From the NCBI GenBank assembly GCA_030427245.1, contig JAUHXA010000005.1, forward strand, positions 1 through 64,000: DNA of 64,000 bases, in the 5' to 3' direction. The notes beneath the pieces are model-generated. The model saw only the letters and a list, made by a program, of their open reading frames with translations, was not told the origin of the DNA and did not search any database. Below, piece by piece: positions 17,169 to 25,079 of the stretch (the first letter of the stretch is position 1; the number at the start of each line of letters is the position of its first letter). The position numbers were made by a program, and so were the translations under genes. Source of the DNA: Bacteroidia bacterium (GTDB lineage Bacteria; Bacteroidota; Bacteroidia; Chitinophagales; UBA2359).

Positions 17169-18248
17169 CTATTCTGATTTACTGAAGTTAAATACCAAAG
17201 AGAAAATGTGAGAATACACACCATCGTCTACTCGATTGAAGCCCGTAAAGGCATAGTCTAACTGTAATTCTTTGATTTTGATGCCGATTCCTGCATTGGG
17301 CTGAGTGCTGGTAAGTGTTTCACCTGTTAAGTCATCCGTGAATTGTTGGATGTTGTTCATGCCACCTCGTAGGAAAATGGAATTGTCAAAACCCAATTCC
17401 AAACCAAAGTGAGGATCCATGCTCATAAAATCACTTTTCACTAATACATTGCGTTTGCCATCGAAAGTGAAATCTATATTGGCTTCTGCCAACAATGCCA
17501 ATTTTTCGCCAAAATGGAAGTTGTAAGCAGCTCCTAAAATCGCCCTTTGTCCAGTGAGTTCAACCGAACTTGAAGGGATTACATTGTCCGTCAATGCCAG
17601 CATTTGTTTTTCCTCTTCCGTGAAATTGAACGACCAGGCGTTAATGGTCGTTGTTAAGTCCTTGATAGTTAAACCCAATTGAAAATTATCGCTGACCTTC
17701 AATTGTGCACCAATGTCTAAACCAAAACCCCATGAATTGGCAAAACTGCCGACGGTTCGGTGAATGACCTTGACGTTTGCGCCTACATTCAGTTTGTTGA
17801 TTTTCTGGGCATAAGAAAGTAAAAAAGCATAGTCGGCTGCCGAAAAAGTGGTGACATTGTCGTAATTGATACTGCCATCGGGTTCGATGATGAAAAGGGT
17901 ATTGGGTATGTCGTCTACTCCAAAACGAATAGCCGAAAGCCCTAATGCTCGACTACCATTGGAAATCGGAAGTGCAAGGCTTAGATAGTCGTATTTGGCG
18001 ATACCTGCAAACCATTCGGAGTGCATAGCACCGACTTGAAAGTTTTGCAGTTCTGCCAAACCTCCAGGATTCCAAAACCCAGCCGTTACATCATTGACGG
18101 AAGCATTTTGGGCATTTCCCATTGCCAAAGCCCTGGCACCTACACCCAATGACAAAAATTCATTGCTGTATTTTCGGACTTCTTGGGCGGAGAGTTCACC
18201 CATGAAAATCAGGGTGAATAAGATAATTGTGTATATATTTTTAAACAT
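17169..18248 (-). CDS. porV: PorV/PorQ-family outer-membrane protein of the type IX secretion system
   Basis: 359-residue FadL-like barrel with signal peptide (MFKNIYTIILFTLIF to about residue 22, ending LSAQ). The mature start RKYSNEFLSLGVGARALAMG followed by AGFWNPGGLAEL is characteristic of the PorV/PorQ family. PorV shuttles CTD cargo from the translocon to PorU, and the adjacent porU supports PorV over PorQ. The start at 18248 was chosen over the upstream in-frame ATG (18311) because it gives a proper signal peptide. A consensus promoter lies about 165 bases upstream and the intervening leader contains an inverted-repeat element (18305-18394). Confidence 0.85.
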   Translation of the reverse strand: MFKNIYTIILFTLIFMGELSAQEVRKYSNEFLSLGVGARALAMGNAQNASVNDVTAGFWNPGGLAELQNFQVGAMHSEWFAGIAKYDYLSLALPISNGSRALGLSAIRFGVDDIPNTLFIIEPDGSINYDNVTTFSAADYAFLLSYAQKINKLNVGANVKVIHRTVGSFANSWGFGLDIGAQLKVSDNFQLGLTIKDLTTTINAWSFNFTEEEKQMLALTDNVIPSSSVELTGQRAILGAAYNFHFGEKLALLAEANIDFTFDGKRNVLVKSDFMSMDPHFGLELGFDNSIFLRGGMNNIQQFTDDLTGETLTSTQPNAGIGIKIKELQLDYAFTGFNRVDDGVYSHIFSLVFNFSKSE

Positions 18249-18304
18249 ATTGAAAACCAATCGAGATGAAAACAAAAACGAAATTTGATATTGTGCGTTC
18301 ATAT

Positions 18305-18394
18305 CATGCAACAGAAATAATTGGAGTTTTTGAGGTGAAATCTGATTATTACTTCAAAGATTACACCTTACTCTCTAACAAACCTTGTTGCATG
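18305..18394 (-). repeat. Nested inverted repeat in the porV leader
   Basis: Outer arms CATGCAACA (18305-18313) and TGTTGCATG (18386-18394) are perfect. Inner arms AGGTGAAATCT (18333-18343) and AGATTACACCT (18358-18368) pair with one mismatch. The inner motif and its flank (ACTCTCTAA after it) are related to the element at 32072-32190. It lies between the predicted porV promoter and start codon, so it would be transcribed. It is either a short dispersed repeat or a structured leader. The remaining bases between porV and the next gene (to 18566) show nothing else beyond the promoter. Confidence 0.6.
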
Positions 18395-18412
18395 GCAGTT
18401 AATATTGACGTG

Positions 18413-18442
18413 CAAATATAGCCTGCATGTTATGTTAAAACG
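18413..18442 (-). promoter_or_regulatory. Candidate porV-porU promoter
   Basis: On the minus strand the -7 box TATATTTG (18413-18420) matches the Bacteroidota consensus TAnnTTTG exactly. A T-rich -33-like sequence (CACGTTTTAAC) lies upstream, but the canonical TTTG at the ideal spacing is not seen. The implied leader to the porV ATG is about 160 bases. Confidence 0.5.
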
Positions 18443-18566
18443 TGAATAATTTTGAACTTCGTTGCCTAAGCCGTAAAATTACTGTTTTTTTGAAGTATGA
18501 AATGTCATGGACATAATGTTTGTGTGTTTATTGATTATTCTGATTTACCATTGAACCAATCCCAAA

Positions 18567-19472
18567 ATGCAGAAAAAGAAGATATTGTTTATCATCAATC
18601 CAATTGCAGGAATCCATAAAAAAAAGAAAATACCTCAACTGGCGCGCCAATTGATGGACTCGAAGACTTATGAAGTGCATATTGCTCATACCGAATATGC
18701 AGGACACGCCAAGCTGTTGGCTAAGAAAGCAGTAAAAGATGCGTTTGATGTGGTCGTTGCCGTAGGGGGAGATGGTTCTATCAATGAGGTGGCACAGCAA
18801 TTGATGAACACAGAAGTGGCGTTGGGAATTGTTCCTGGTGGATCGGGTAATGGATTTGCTCGAAAGTTGGAGATTCCAAGAAATCGGAAAAAAGCTCTTG
18901 CAGTCTTGAATGAAGCTTATACGATTCAGTGTGATGTGGGTATGATGAATGATAAGGTTTTTTTTAGCAATGCGGGTTTGGGGATTGAAGCCTTGATTGT
19001 GAATCGTTTTGCAGAAACTAGAATAAGAGGCTTTGTGTCGTATGCTCGTTGGGTGTTGCATTTTTATGCGACTTACCAAGCTCAAAAGTATAAAATTCAG
19101 TGCGATGGAATGAGTTTTGAGAAAAAGGCTTTGTTTATCAATTTTTCCAACTCGGGACAGTATGGATATCAAATTGGCGTAGCGCCTGATTTGTCAGATA
19201 TTACCGACGGTCTGTTAGAAATGATTGTAGTTCAGTCTTTTTCTAAATGGAGGGCTTTGTACTTGTTGCCTATGTTTTTAATGGGTAAAGCAAAAAACAC
19301 CTCTTTTGTAGATGTAATTCAGACCGATAAAGCATGGATAGAATGTGAGGTAGATGCAGATGCACAAATTGATGGAGATCCTGCAGGCTTGGGTAAACGT
19401 TTTGAAGTGAAAATATTGAAAGGCGCACTGAAGGTAATAGTACCAAAACCTTTAGAAATAAATAAAAATTAA
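18567..19472 (+). CDS. Diacylglycerol-kinase-family lipid kinase (YegS/BmrU type)
   Basis: 301-residue soluble lipid kinase. The N-terminal nucleotide-binding motif is INPIAGIHKKKK (10-21), the catalytic GGDGS is at 67-71, and the GIVPGGSGNGFAR loop follows near 90. The C-terminal domain is the beta-rich half of the family, and length matches YegS and DgkB relatives. It phosphorylates a lipid such as diacylglycerol or a sphingoid base, and which one is not readable. A Bacteroidota that makes sphingolipids (see the alpha-oxoamine synthase at 40702) could use a sphingoid base, but this is speculation. Monocistronic. Confidence 0.9.
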   Translation: MQKKKILFIINPIAGIHKKKKIPQLARQLMDSKTYEVHIAHTEYAGHAKLLAKKAVKDAFDVVVAVGGDGSINEVAQQLMNTEVALGIVPGGSGNGFARKLEIPRNRKKALAVLNEAYTIQCDVGMMNDKVFFSNAGLGIEALIVNRFAETRIRGFVSYARWVLHFYATYQAQKYKIQCDGMSFEKKALFINFSNSGQYGYQIGVAPDLSDITDGLLEMIVVQSFSKWRALYLLPMFLMGKAKNTSFVDVIQTDKAWIECEVDADAQIDGDPAGLGKRFEVKILKGALKVIVPKPLEINKN

Positions 19473-19625
19473 CATTAGAATAAAAAGTAGAAAATTCTTT
19501 TATAGTCAATGTTTTATGAAGTAAAATGGTAATCGTGTTTTGTAGGTTTATTTAACTTGGCATTATAAATGTGTTATAAAACATACTTTGAACCCACTGC
19601 TAAATATTTTCCTACTAGAATAAGC

Positions 19626-20966
19626 ATGAAACTACTTTCAAGATACATCTCCAATAGAAACATCCCTAGTCATTATCAAGCTGAGTTTCATTCTCAATTA
19701 CACCGACGCAATCTCGAAAAGCTCTTTTTGGTGAGTTTGGCTTTGGTAGTTATTCATCTGTTGATTCTACCGACAGATTATTTGCATTATGTAAAAGGAG
19801 ATTGGGAACGTATTCCTGCTTATTTTGATTTGTTTCTTTTTCATATCAGTGTGTTTCCTTTTTTTGGTTTTCCTGCGATATTCTACAAGCTGAACGAAAA
19901 AAAATTGCGGAGTTTGGATAATTCTGCAATACAAAAATTAGTGTGGTTTTGCACCTTTGGATTTTCTTTATGGTTTTTGGGCATTTCACTGAACAATCAA
20001 TTGATTCATGGAGAGATTACCATTTTTGTGATGTTTGTTTTGACGGTCAGTTTTATGTTGAATTTTCGGAATCTTGAACTTGCCATTTTATTGTCAATCA
20101 GTTATATAGTCATGGTTAGCGGATTGGTGTATTTCCAAACTGATGCCGACAAACTTACGGGTCATATTATCAATGCTTTTGTAATCGTAGGCTTGAGTTT
20201 TTTTGTTGGCAGCTATCTATACAATTTGAAGGTAAAGGAATTTTTGAATGGTAAACTGCTGAAACAGAGTAATCAAACATTGAAGGAAGTAAACGAAGAT
20301 TTGAAGCAATTTGTCTATGTTGCTTCTCATGATCTAAAAGAACCCCTCCGAATGATTCACAGTTTTACGAACCTCTTGGAACGCTCTGCAAATCCCAAAT
20401 TGGATAAAGAAGAAAAAGAATATATGGCGTTTATTACGGATGGAGTGAATCGTATGGATTTGTTGTTGAGTGATTTATTGAACTATGCAACGATTGACAA
20501 GCTGAATAAAACGGAAATGGAAGAAGAGGTAGATTTGGAAGATATTGTACATATTGTAAAGCAAAATTTACGCTCTATCATTCACGAAAACGATGTTGAA
20601 ATTCAAGTAGATGAACTGCCCAAAGTGAAAGCCCCAAAGTTGTTTATGATTCAATTGTTTCAGAATCTACTCAGCAATGCCATCAAGTTTCGCAATGAAT
20701 GTACACCCAAAATAGGCATTCATGTCGTTGAAAATGAGAACAACTATACGCTATCTATTGTTGACAATGGCATCGGAATAGAAAACGATTACAAAGAGCA
20801 AGTCTTCACCATTTTCAAGCGGTTGCACAGTACGGCAGAATACCAAGGTACAGGCATTGGCTTGGCGATTTGTCAAAAGATTATCAACAAATTGGGTGGT
20901 GAAATTTGGCTCGAATCTGTTCCAATGCAAGGCAGCACCTTCTTTTTTACCTTGCCAAAAGTGTGA
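19626..20966 (+). CDS. Membrane sensor histidine kinase
   Basis: 446-residue kinase from the ATG at 19626 (an upstream ATG at 19569 would add 19 residues). Six hydrophobic segments span about 38-205, with short loops, so sensing may be within the membrane. A short coiled coil (about 210-230) leads to a HisKA domain with the phospho-acceptor H235 in VASHDLKEP, followed by the N box (NLLSNAIKF), G1 (DNGIGIE), F (FKRLH) and G2 (GTGIGLAICQK) boxes of the ATPase domain. No response regulator is adjacent. HD-LKEP kinases of this form resemble phytochrome-type kinases. Signal and partner unknown; PorX is a possible but unsupported partner. Confidence 0.9.
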   Translation: MKLLSRYISNRNIPSHYQAEFHSQLHRRNLEKLFLVSLALVVIHLLILPTDYLHYVKGDWERIPAYFDLFLFHISVFPFFGFPAIFYKLNEKKLRSLDNSAIQKLVWFCTFGFSLWFLGISLNNQLIHGEITIFVMFVLTVSFMLNFRNLELAILLSISYIVMVSGLVYFQTDADKLTGHIINAFVIVGLSFFVGSYLYNLKVKEFLNGKLLKQSNQTLKEVNEDLKQFVYVASHDLKEPLRMIHSFTNLLERSANPKLDKEEKEYMAFITDGVNRMDLLLSDLLNYATIDKLNKTEMEEEVDLEDIVHIVKQNLRSIIHENDVEIQVDELPKVKAPKLFMIQLFQNLLSNAIKFRNECTPKIGIHVVENENNYTLSIVDNGIGIENDYKEQVFTIFKRLHSTAEYQGTGIGLAICQKIINKLGGEIWLESVPMQGSTFFFTLPKV

Positions 20967-21143
20967 CGACATCTCGAAAGAAGTGTTTGATTGGCATGAA
21001 TTTAGCAGGATTTTTTAGACTTTGGATGCTAAAGGTAAGGCGTAGGAACTGAGATTTTTTACCTCGCCTTTCTGAAGTTCCACATTCCATTCCAAAAGCC
21101 CCCTTCAATTACAGTCCACCCACGAACTGTAAACCCACGGGCT

Positions 21144-23570
21144 ATGAAAACGATTTACCATTATCTCTTTTTATATTGTTGCTTCACTGCAATGAGCCTC
21201 TCCATGTCTATTCACGCACAAAACTGTCCCAACAAAATAGCTGTCACCGTAGAAATCATACCGGATCGTTCCGCAGCATTAGAAACCAATTGGCGATTGA
21301 CCGATAGTATGGGCAATACACTCGCAGCAGGAAAAGACACAGGGGCAACGGTTTGTGTAGAGGCAAGTCAATGTTTGACTTTTACGATTGAAGACAGTTT
21401 TGGAGATGGATTGCAGGATTATGGAGGACATCCCGACGGACGCTTTTCGCTGTACTATGATGGAGAGTTGATGGCCCGAAAGACCAATTTTGGGAGCATT
21501 TTTAGCGTACAAATGGGAGGATGTCCTATAGGGTCGAGTTGTGCCTTTCCGATTGCTGCAAAAACGGATTGGATATATCCCGCTCAAATACCCAACAACT
21601 GGTATGTTTTTGAAGCCGAAGAAACGGGACGTTACTTGTTGACTACCTGCGATTTAACCAATGACTGCAATAGCGCAATTTGGGTGTACAATTATTGTGA
21701 AGGATTGGAGTGGGACGATACACAAATCGGAACAATTTTTTATGCCGATGGTGGCTGTGGCGAATTGGCAGAGGCAAGTATGATTTTGGAGAAAGACAAA
21801 ACCTATTTTATCAGAGTAGGAGGTGACGAAACCTGCGAAAACAAATCGGTAAATTGGAAGATTACTTTTGTCGGACCGATAGTGGGTTGTATGGATGTAA
21901 CTGCCTGCAATTTTGACCCTTTGGCTACAGTGTCGGATGAAAATGCCTGTGTCTATCAAGGTCATGCAAACTGTCCTGATGGTCCCGATTTGGTGGTGTT
22001 GGAATATGTGCTGCGAAACAGTTTACAGTTGAGTTATCTCCAAAATGAAGATGGCTGTGCGATTCAAGAAGGTTGTCTACAAGGCTATGGCACTCGTGAA
22101 GTTTTGCGATTCAGTACACATATCCGAAATATTGGTGACAAGGACTACTACCTCGGCAAACCGCCGCAAGGTGCAAATGCAGATCAGGGTGAATGGGAAT
22201 GGGATGACTGCCACAATCATTGGCATTATGAGGGTTATGCCGAATATGTACTGTACGATGAAGGAGGAAATGAATTACCAATTGGCTTCAAAAATGGTTT
22301 TTGTGTGGTGGATTTGGATTGTCCTGACGGAAACAACAAATACGACTGCTCCAATCAAGGAATTTCGTCGGGTTGTGGGGATGTTTACGACTTCAATTTG
22401 GCGTGTCAATGGGTGGACATCACCGAACTTGAAGCAGGGTTTTATACTTTGGTTGTGCGGGTCAATTGGATGGAGCGTCCCGATGCGCTTGGTTTTCACG
22501 AAAGCAATTACCACAACAACTGGGCAAAGGTTTGTTTTCAGTTGGAACGAGGTCAACAAAATGAACCTTATATCACCAAAATGAATGAATGTGAGGCGAT
22601 TGTGGATTGTCTGGGTGAGGTCTATGGAACGGCTGATGCGGATTGTTCGGGAGACTGTGAAGGCAGCTTGAAAGCAGGCGATCGAAATGGAGATTTGTTG
22701 TATTCTTATGCAGATGTGAATGTATATATGCACGAATTGTTGAGTGAAAATGGGGAATACAACACTTGTACGGACTTGAATAGCGATGGTAAAATCAGCA
22801 TTGCCGATCCCGCCTTGTTGATCGCTTGTGAATTGGAAAGCAGCGGTATTCACACACATTCTACCCTGAGTCACAATCACTGCGAATTACCCACATCGGC
22901 TATCTTCAATCCCAATCACGAGGCAATTTTCAGCATTGGAGATGTGCGCTTGGACTTTCAATACATAGATGTATATGTTACCAATCCCAATAGTTCTATT
23001 TTGGCTTTTGAACTACAAATAACAGGCTTGGACATCATGAGTGTGTTTCCTTCTTACGATACCGAATTATTTGATTTACAACTATCTCACAACTCCAACG
23101 GCAAACTATTTGGCTTGACCTACAATGATAAACCCTTCGCCAAAAGCTACCAACCAATTCCCTTTTTCCGCCTCTATTATACCGCTATCACAGACGAAAC
23201 GATTTGTATTTCACAAGTTCAAACAGTTATGAATCAAAACTATGAGGAAATAGCGGTGACTTTGAAGGATGCGTGTACGGATGTTGATGTTTGGAGTGCT
23301 ATTGAAGGGATAGAAAATGCGGAAACCTCTGTTCGTCTTTTTCCAAATCCTTTTTCTGAATTTTCAGTTTTTTATTTTGAGAACTTTGAAATAGGAAGTA
23401 AAAATCAGTCTTTGGATTTGATTTTGATGAATGTGAATGGGCAAATTGTTAGGAGGTATGGAGCGCTTGATATGGACTTCAATAGGATTCGGATTGAGCG
23501 GGGAAGTTTGGCAAGTGGAGTATATTTTTGGCGATTTGGGGAGGAAGGAGGGAAGGTTTTGATTTGGTGA
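21144..23570 (+). CDS. T9SS-secreted lysyl-oxidase-like protein with dockerin-like segment
   Basis: 808-residue exported protein (signal peptide to about 26, ending SIHAQ). Visible parts: a DSFGDG-containing beta domain (30-130); a pre-peptidase-like domain (135-250); a GCMDVTACNFDP repeat; a lysyl oxidase domain (about 280-480); a dockerin-like pair of DxNxD loops (510-563: DRNGDLLYSYADV, DLNSDGKISIADP); a cohesin-like beta segment (580-715); and a T9SS CTD (LFPNPF to the end). The LOX domain has the copper motif WEWDDCHNHWH with H357, H359 and H361. K383 (GFKNGFC) and Y415 (GDVYDFNLACQW) align with the two residues that form lysine tyrosylquinone in animal LOX. I infer a secreted copper amine oxidase acting on lysines of extracellular protein. 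Confidence 0.88.
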   Translation: MKTIYHYLFLYCCFTAMSLSMSIHAQNCPNKIAVTVEIIPDRSAALETNWRLTDSMGNTLAAGKDTGATVCVEASQCLTFTIEDSFGDGLQDYGGHPDGRFSLYYDGELMARKTNFGSIFSVQMGGCPIGSSCAFPIAAKTDWIYPAQIPNNWYVFEAEETGRYLLTTCDLTNDCNSAIWVYNYCEGLEWDDTQIGTIFYADGGCGELAEASMILEKDKTYFIRVGGDETCENKSVNWKITFVGPIVGCMDVTACNFDPLATVSDENACVYQGHANCPDGPDLVVLEYVLRNSLQLSYLQNEDGCAIQEGCLQGYGTREVLRFSTHIRNIGDKDYYLGKPPQGANADQGEWEWDDCHNHWHYEGYAEYVLYDEGGNELPIGFKNGFCVVDLDCPDGNNKYDCSNQGISSGCGDVYDFNLACQWVDITELEAGFYTLVVRVNWMERPDALGFHESNYHNNWAKVCFQLERGQQNEPYITKMNECEAIVDCLGEVYGTADADCSGDCEGSLKAGDRNGDLLYSYADVNVYMHELLSENGEYNTCTDLNSDGKISIADPALLIACELESSGIHTHSTLSHNHCELPTSAIFNPNHEAIFSIGDVRLDFQYIDVYVTNPNSSILAFELQITGLDIMSVFPSYDTELFDLQLSHNSNGKLFGLTYNDKPFAKSYQPIPFFRLYYTAITDETICISQVQTVMNQNYEEIAVTLKDACTDVDVWSAIEGIENAETSVRLFPNPFSEFSVFYFENFEIGSKNQSLDLILMNVNGQIVRRYGALDMDFNRIRIERGSLASGVYFWRFGEEGGKVLIW

Positions 23571-23639
23571 TGTAAGAAGTGAGTCGCTTTGATTAATAGA
23601 AATTTTTGCCAATCGTAAATTATACGTTGCGTTTGTCTC

Positions 23640-24086
23640 CTACCTTTTTCGATTCTCTATCACCTCCGCATCCTTCAATAAATACATCAAACCATAAATG
23701 TCGTCCACCAATTCGAGTGTACCTTTGAAGGTCAACATCTGATCCATTTTGAAGTGTTGATTGTCGTCTTTCATACGAATTTCCATAACCGATTCCTTGC
23801 CCGCTGCTCCACAAAAGAAGCAAGCACTATAAGGAAACGCCGACAATACATAGACATCTCCCGTCACATCCACAGGCACCATAAAGCCTTCAACAATTAC
23901 CTCCTTGCCGTCCATTTTTTTTACTTTGGTATTGAAGTTGGGTTTATTGTACCATATATCTTGCTCAACATCATAGGTATAAGTAAACTTCGCATCCAAC
24001 AAAATGTCCCAGGGCAGATCTGTTTGGGCAGTGGCCGTAAATTGGAAAGTGAGAAGGGTAAAACAGAAAAATAGGAAGGATTTCAT
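23640..24086 (-). CDS. Small secreted protein with CFFCG motif (DUF3299-like)
   Basis: 148-residue protein with signal peptide (1-20, ending TATAQ). The mature part holds KKMDGKEVIVEGFMVP, then PYSACFFCGAAGKESVMEI and a C-terminal GTLELVDDIYGLMYLLKDA. This arrangement, an OB-like beta core with a CxxC-type pair, resembles DUF3299-type periplasmic proteins of unknown function. The cysteines could bind a metal or form a disulfide. It is convergent with the lysyl-oxidase gene (70 bases between stops); a role in copper or redox supply to that enzyme is possible but only suggested by position. Confidence 0.6.
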   Translation of the reverse strand: MKSFLFFCFTLLTFQFTATAQTDLPWDILLDAKFTYTYDVEQDIWYNKPNFNTKVKKMDGKEVIVEGFMVPVDVTGDVYVLSAFPYSACFFCGAAGKESVMEIRMKDDNQHFKMDQMLTFKGTLELVDDIYGLMYLLKDAEVIENRKR

Positions 24087-24351
24087 TATTTTTGGTTTGG
24101 TTTGATTCCATCAATAGAATTGGATTTGAGTTGTTAGTTGATGATTTCTACAAATATTGTACTCCTATGGAGTGAAATGAATCTGAAATCACATGGAACT
24201 ATTTAACTCATAGCCTAAAGGATTATTCCTTGAAAATTAATCTATGGACGAAAACTATATTTTTACAAAATTTGCTACCATCTTTAACTCTCTTTATCCA
24301 CAATTGGTTTAAAACAAACAGCCCTTTTCAAAACTAATTGTCAATCTCCAA

Positions 24352-24900
24352 TTACTCTGCAATCGGAAAAACAATAAATTGAGGAGGAATCGGTTCTGCA
24401 AGCCATATACCATTGTTTTCGAGATAAAAATCAATTCCGCTGCGATACGCCTCCAATGCCTTGACCTCCAAAATAGTTGGTCGAAAATCACGCCTTTTTC
24501 CGACAATCATAGCCGTTTCGATATCTGCTGAAAGATGTACATATTGGCGATTCATGGGCAACAATCCGCTATCTTCAATCAGTGGAACGGTCGCTCTCGG
24601 CGTACCGTGATAGAGAATTTCGGGCGGTTCATTGGTGGTTTTGGTGATTTTTTTGGCGATGGAATGACCGTAAAAGGCCCGAATTTTGCCGTCTTTGACT
24701 TCGTAACGTTGTTTGTCAGCAGCAGCCATCATGTCCAAAATATCCTTTTCGGTAAGGTTTTTCCATTTTTCTTGTCGCTGCAATCGGCTTATCAATCCCT
24801 CCAAAGAAGTCCAACCTTCTGGGTCGAGGGTAATACCAAATTGATCGGGTCTGTGCCGCAATATTTTGGAAATGGTTTTGCTTAATCTTGTGTAATTCAT
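24352..24900 (-). CDS. kptA: RNA 2'-phosphotransferase (Tpt1/KptA)
   Basis: 182-residue member of the Tpt1/KptA family, which removes a 2'-phosphate from RNA using NAD+ and releases ADP-ribose 1'',2''-cyclic phosphate. The N-terminal winged helix has SKTISKILRHRPDQFG and LDPEGWTSLEGL, and the ADP-ribosyltransferase half has LYHGTPRATVPLI, VHLSADIETAMIVGKRR and a terminal GIWLAEPIPPQFI. All fit full-length active enzymes. In yeast the step finishes tRNA splicing. Bacteria lack that pathway, so the natural substrate is unknown. It stands alone, with 265 bases on one side and 179 on the other that hold no recognisable gene. Confidence 0.93.
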   Translation of the reverse strand: MNYTRLSKTISKILRHRPDQFGITLDPEGWTSLEGLISRLQRQEKWKNLTEKDILDMMAAADKQRYEVKDGKIRAFYGHSIAKKITKTTNEPPEILYHGTPRATVPLIEDSGLLPMNRQYVHLSADIETAMIVGKRRDFRPTILEVKALEAYRSGIDFYLENNGIWLAEPIPPQFIVFPIAE

Positions 24901-25079
24901 TGTTTCGTTTTTTTGTGTTCGTGTGTTTGTGTTGATAATTGTTTCGTTTTCAATTGAAGAAAAAATCTCTCCATCTCAGCGTCTCTCCGTTCAGATTCCC
25001 AAGCCAATACAAGCTAAACTTCACTGTGTCTCCGAGCCTCTGAGTTCAAATTCCAAATTCAATATAAGTTAAGTGACAC

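Noticed and set aside
22045-22880. Frames of 179 and 201 codons overlapping the lysyl-oxidase gene
   Set aside because: Both overlap the well supported LOX domain in other frames and resemble no protein.
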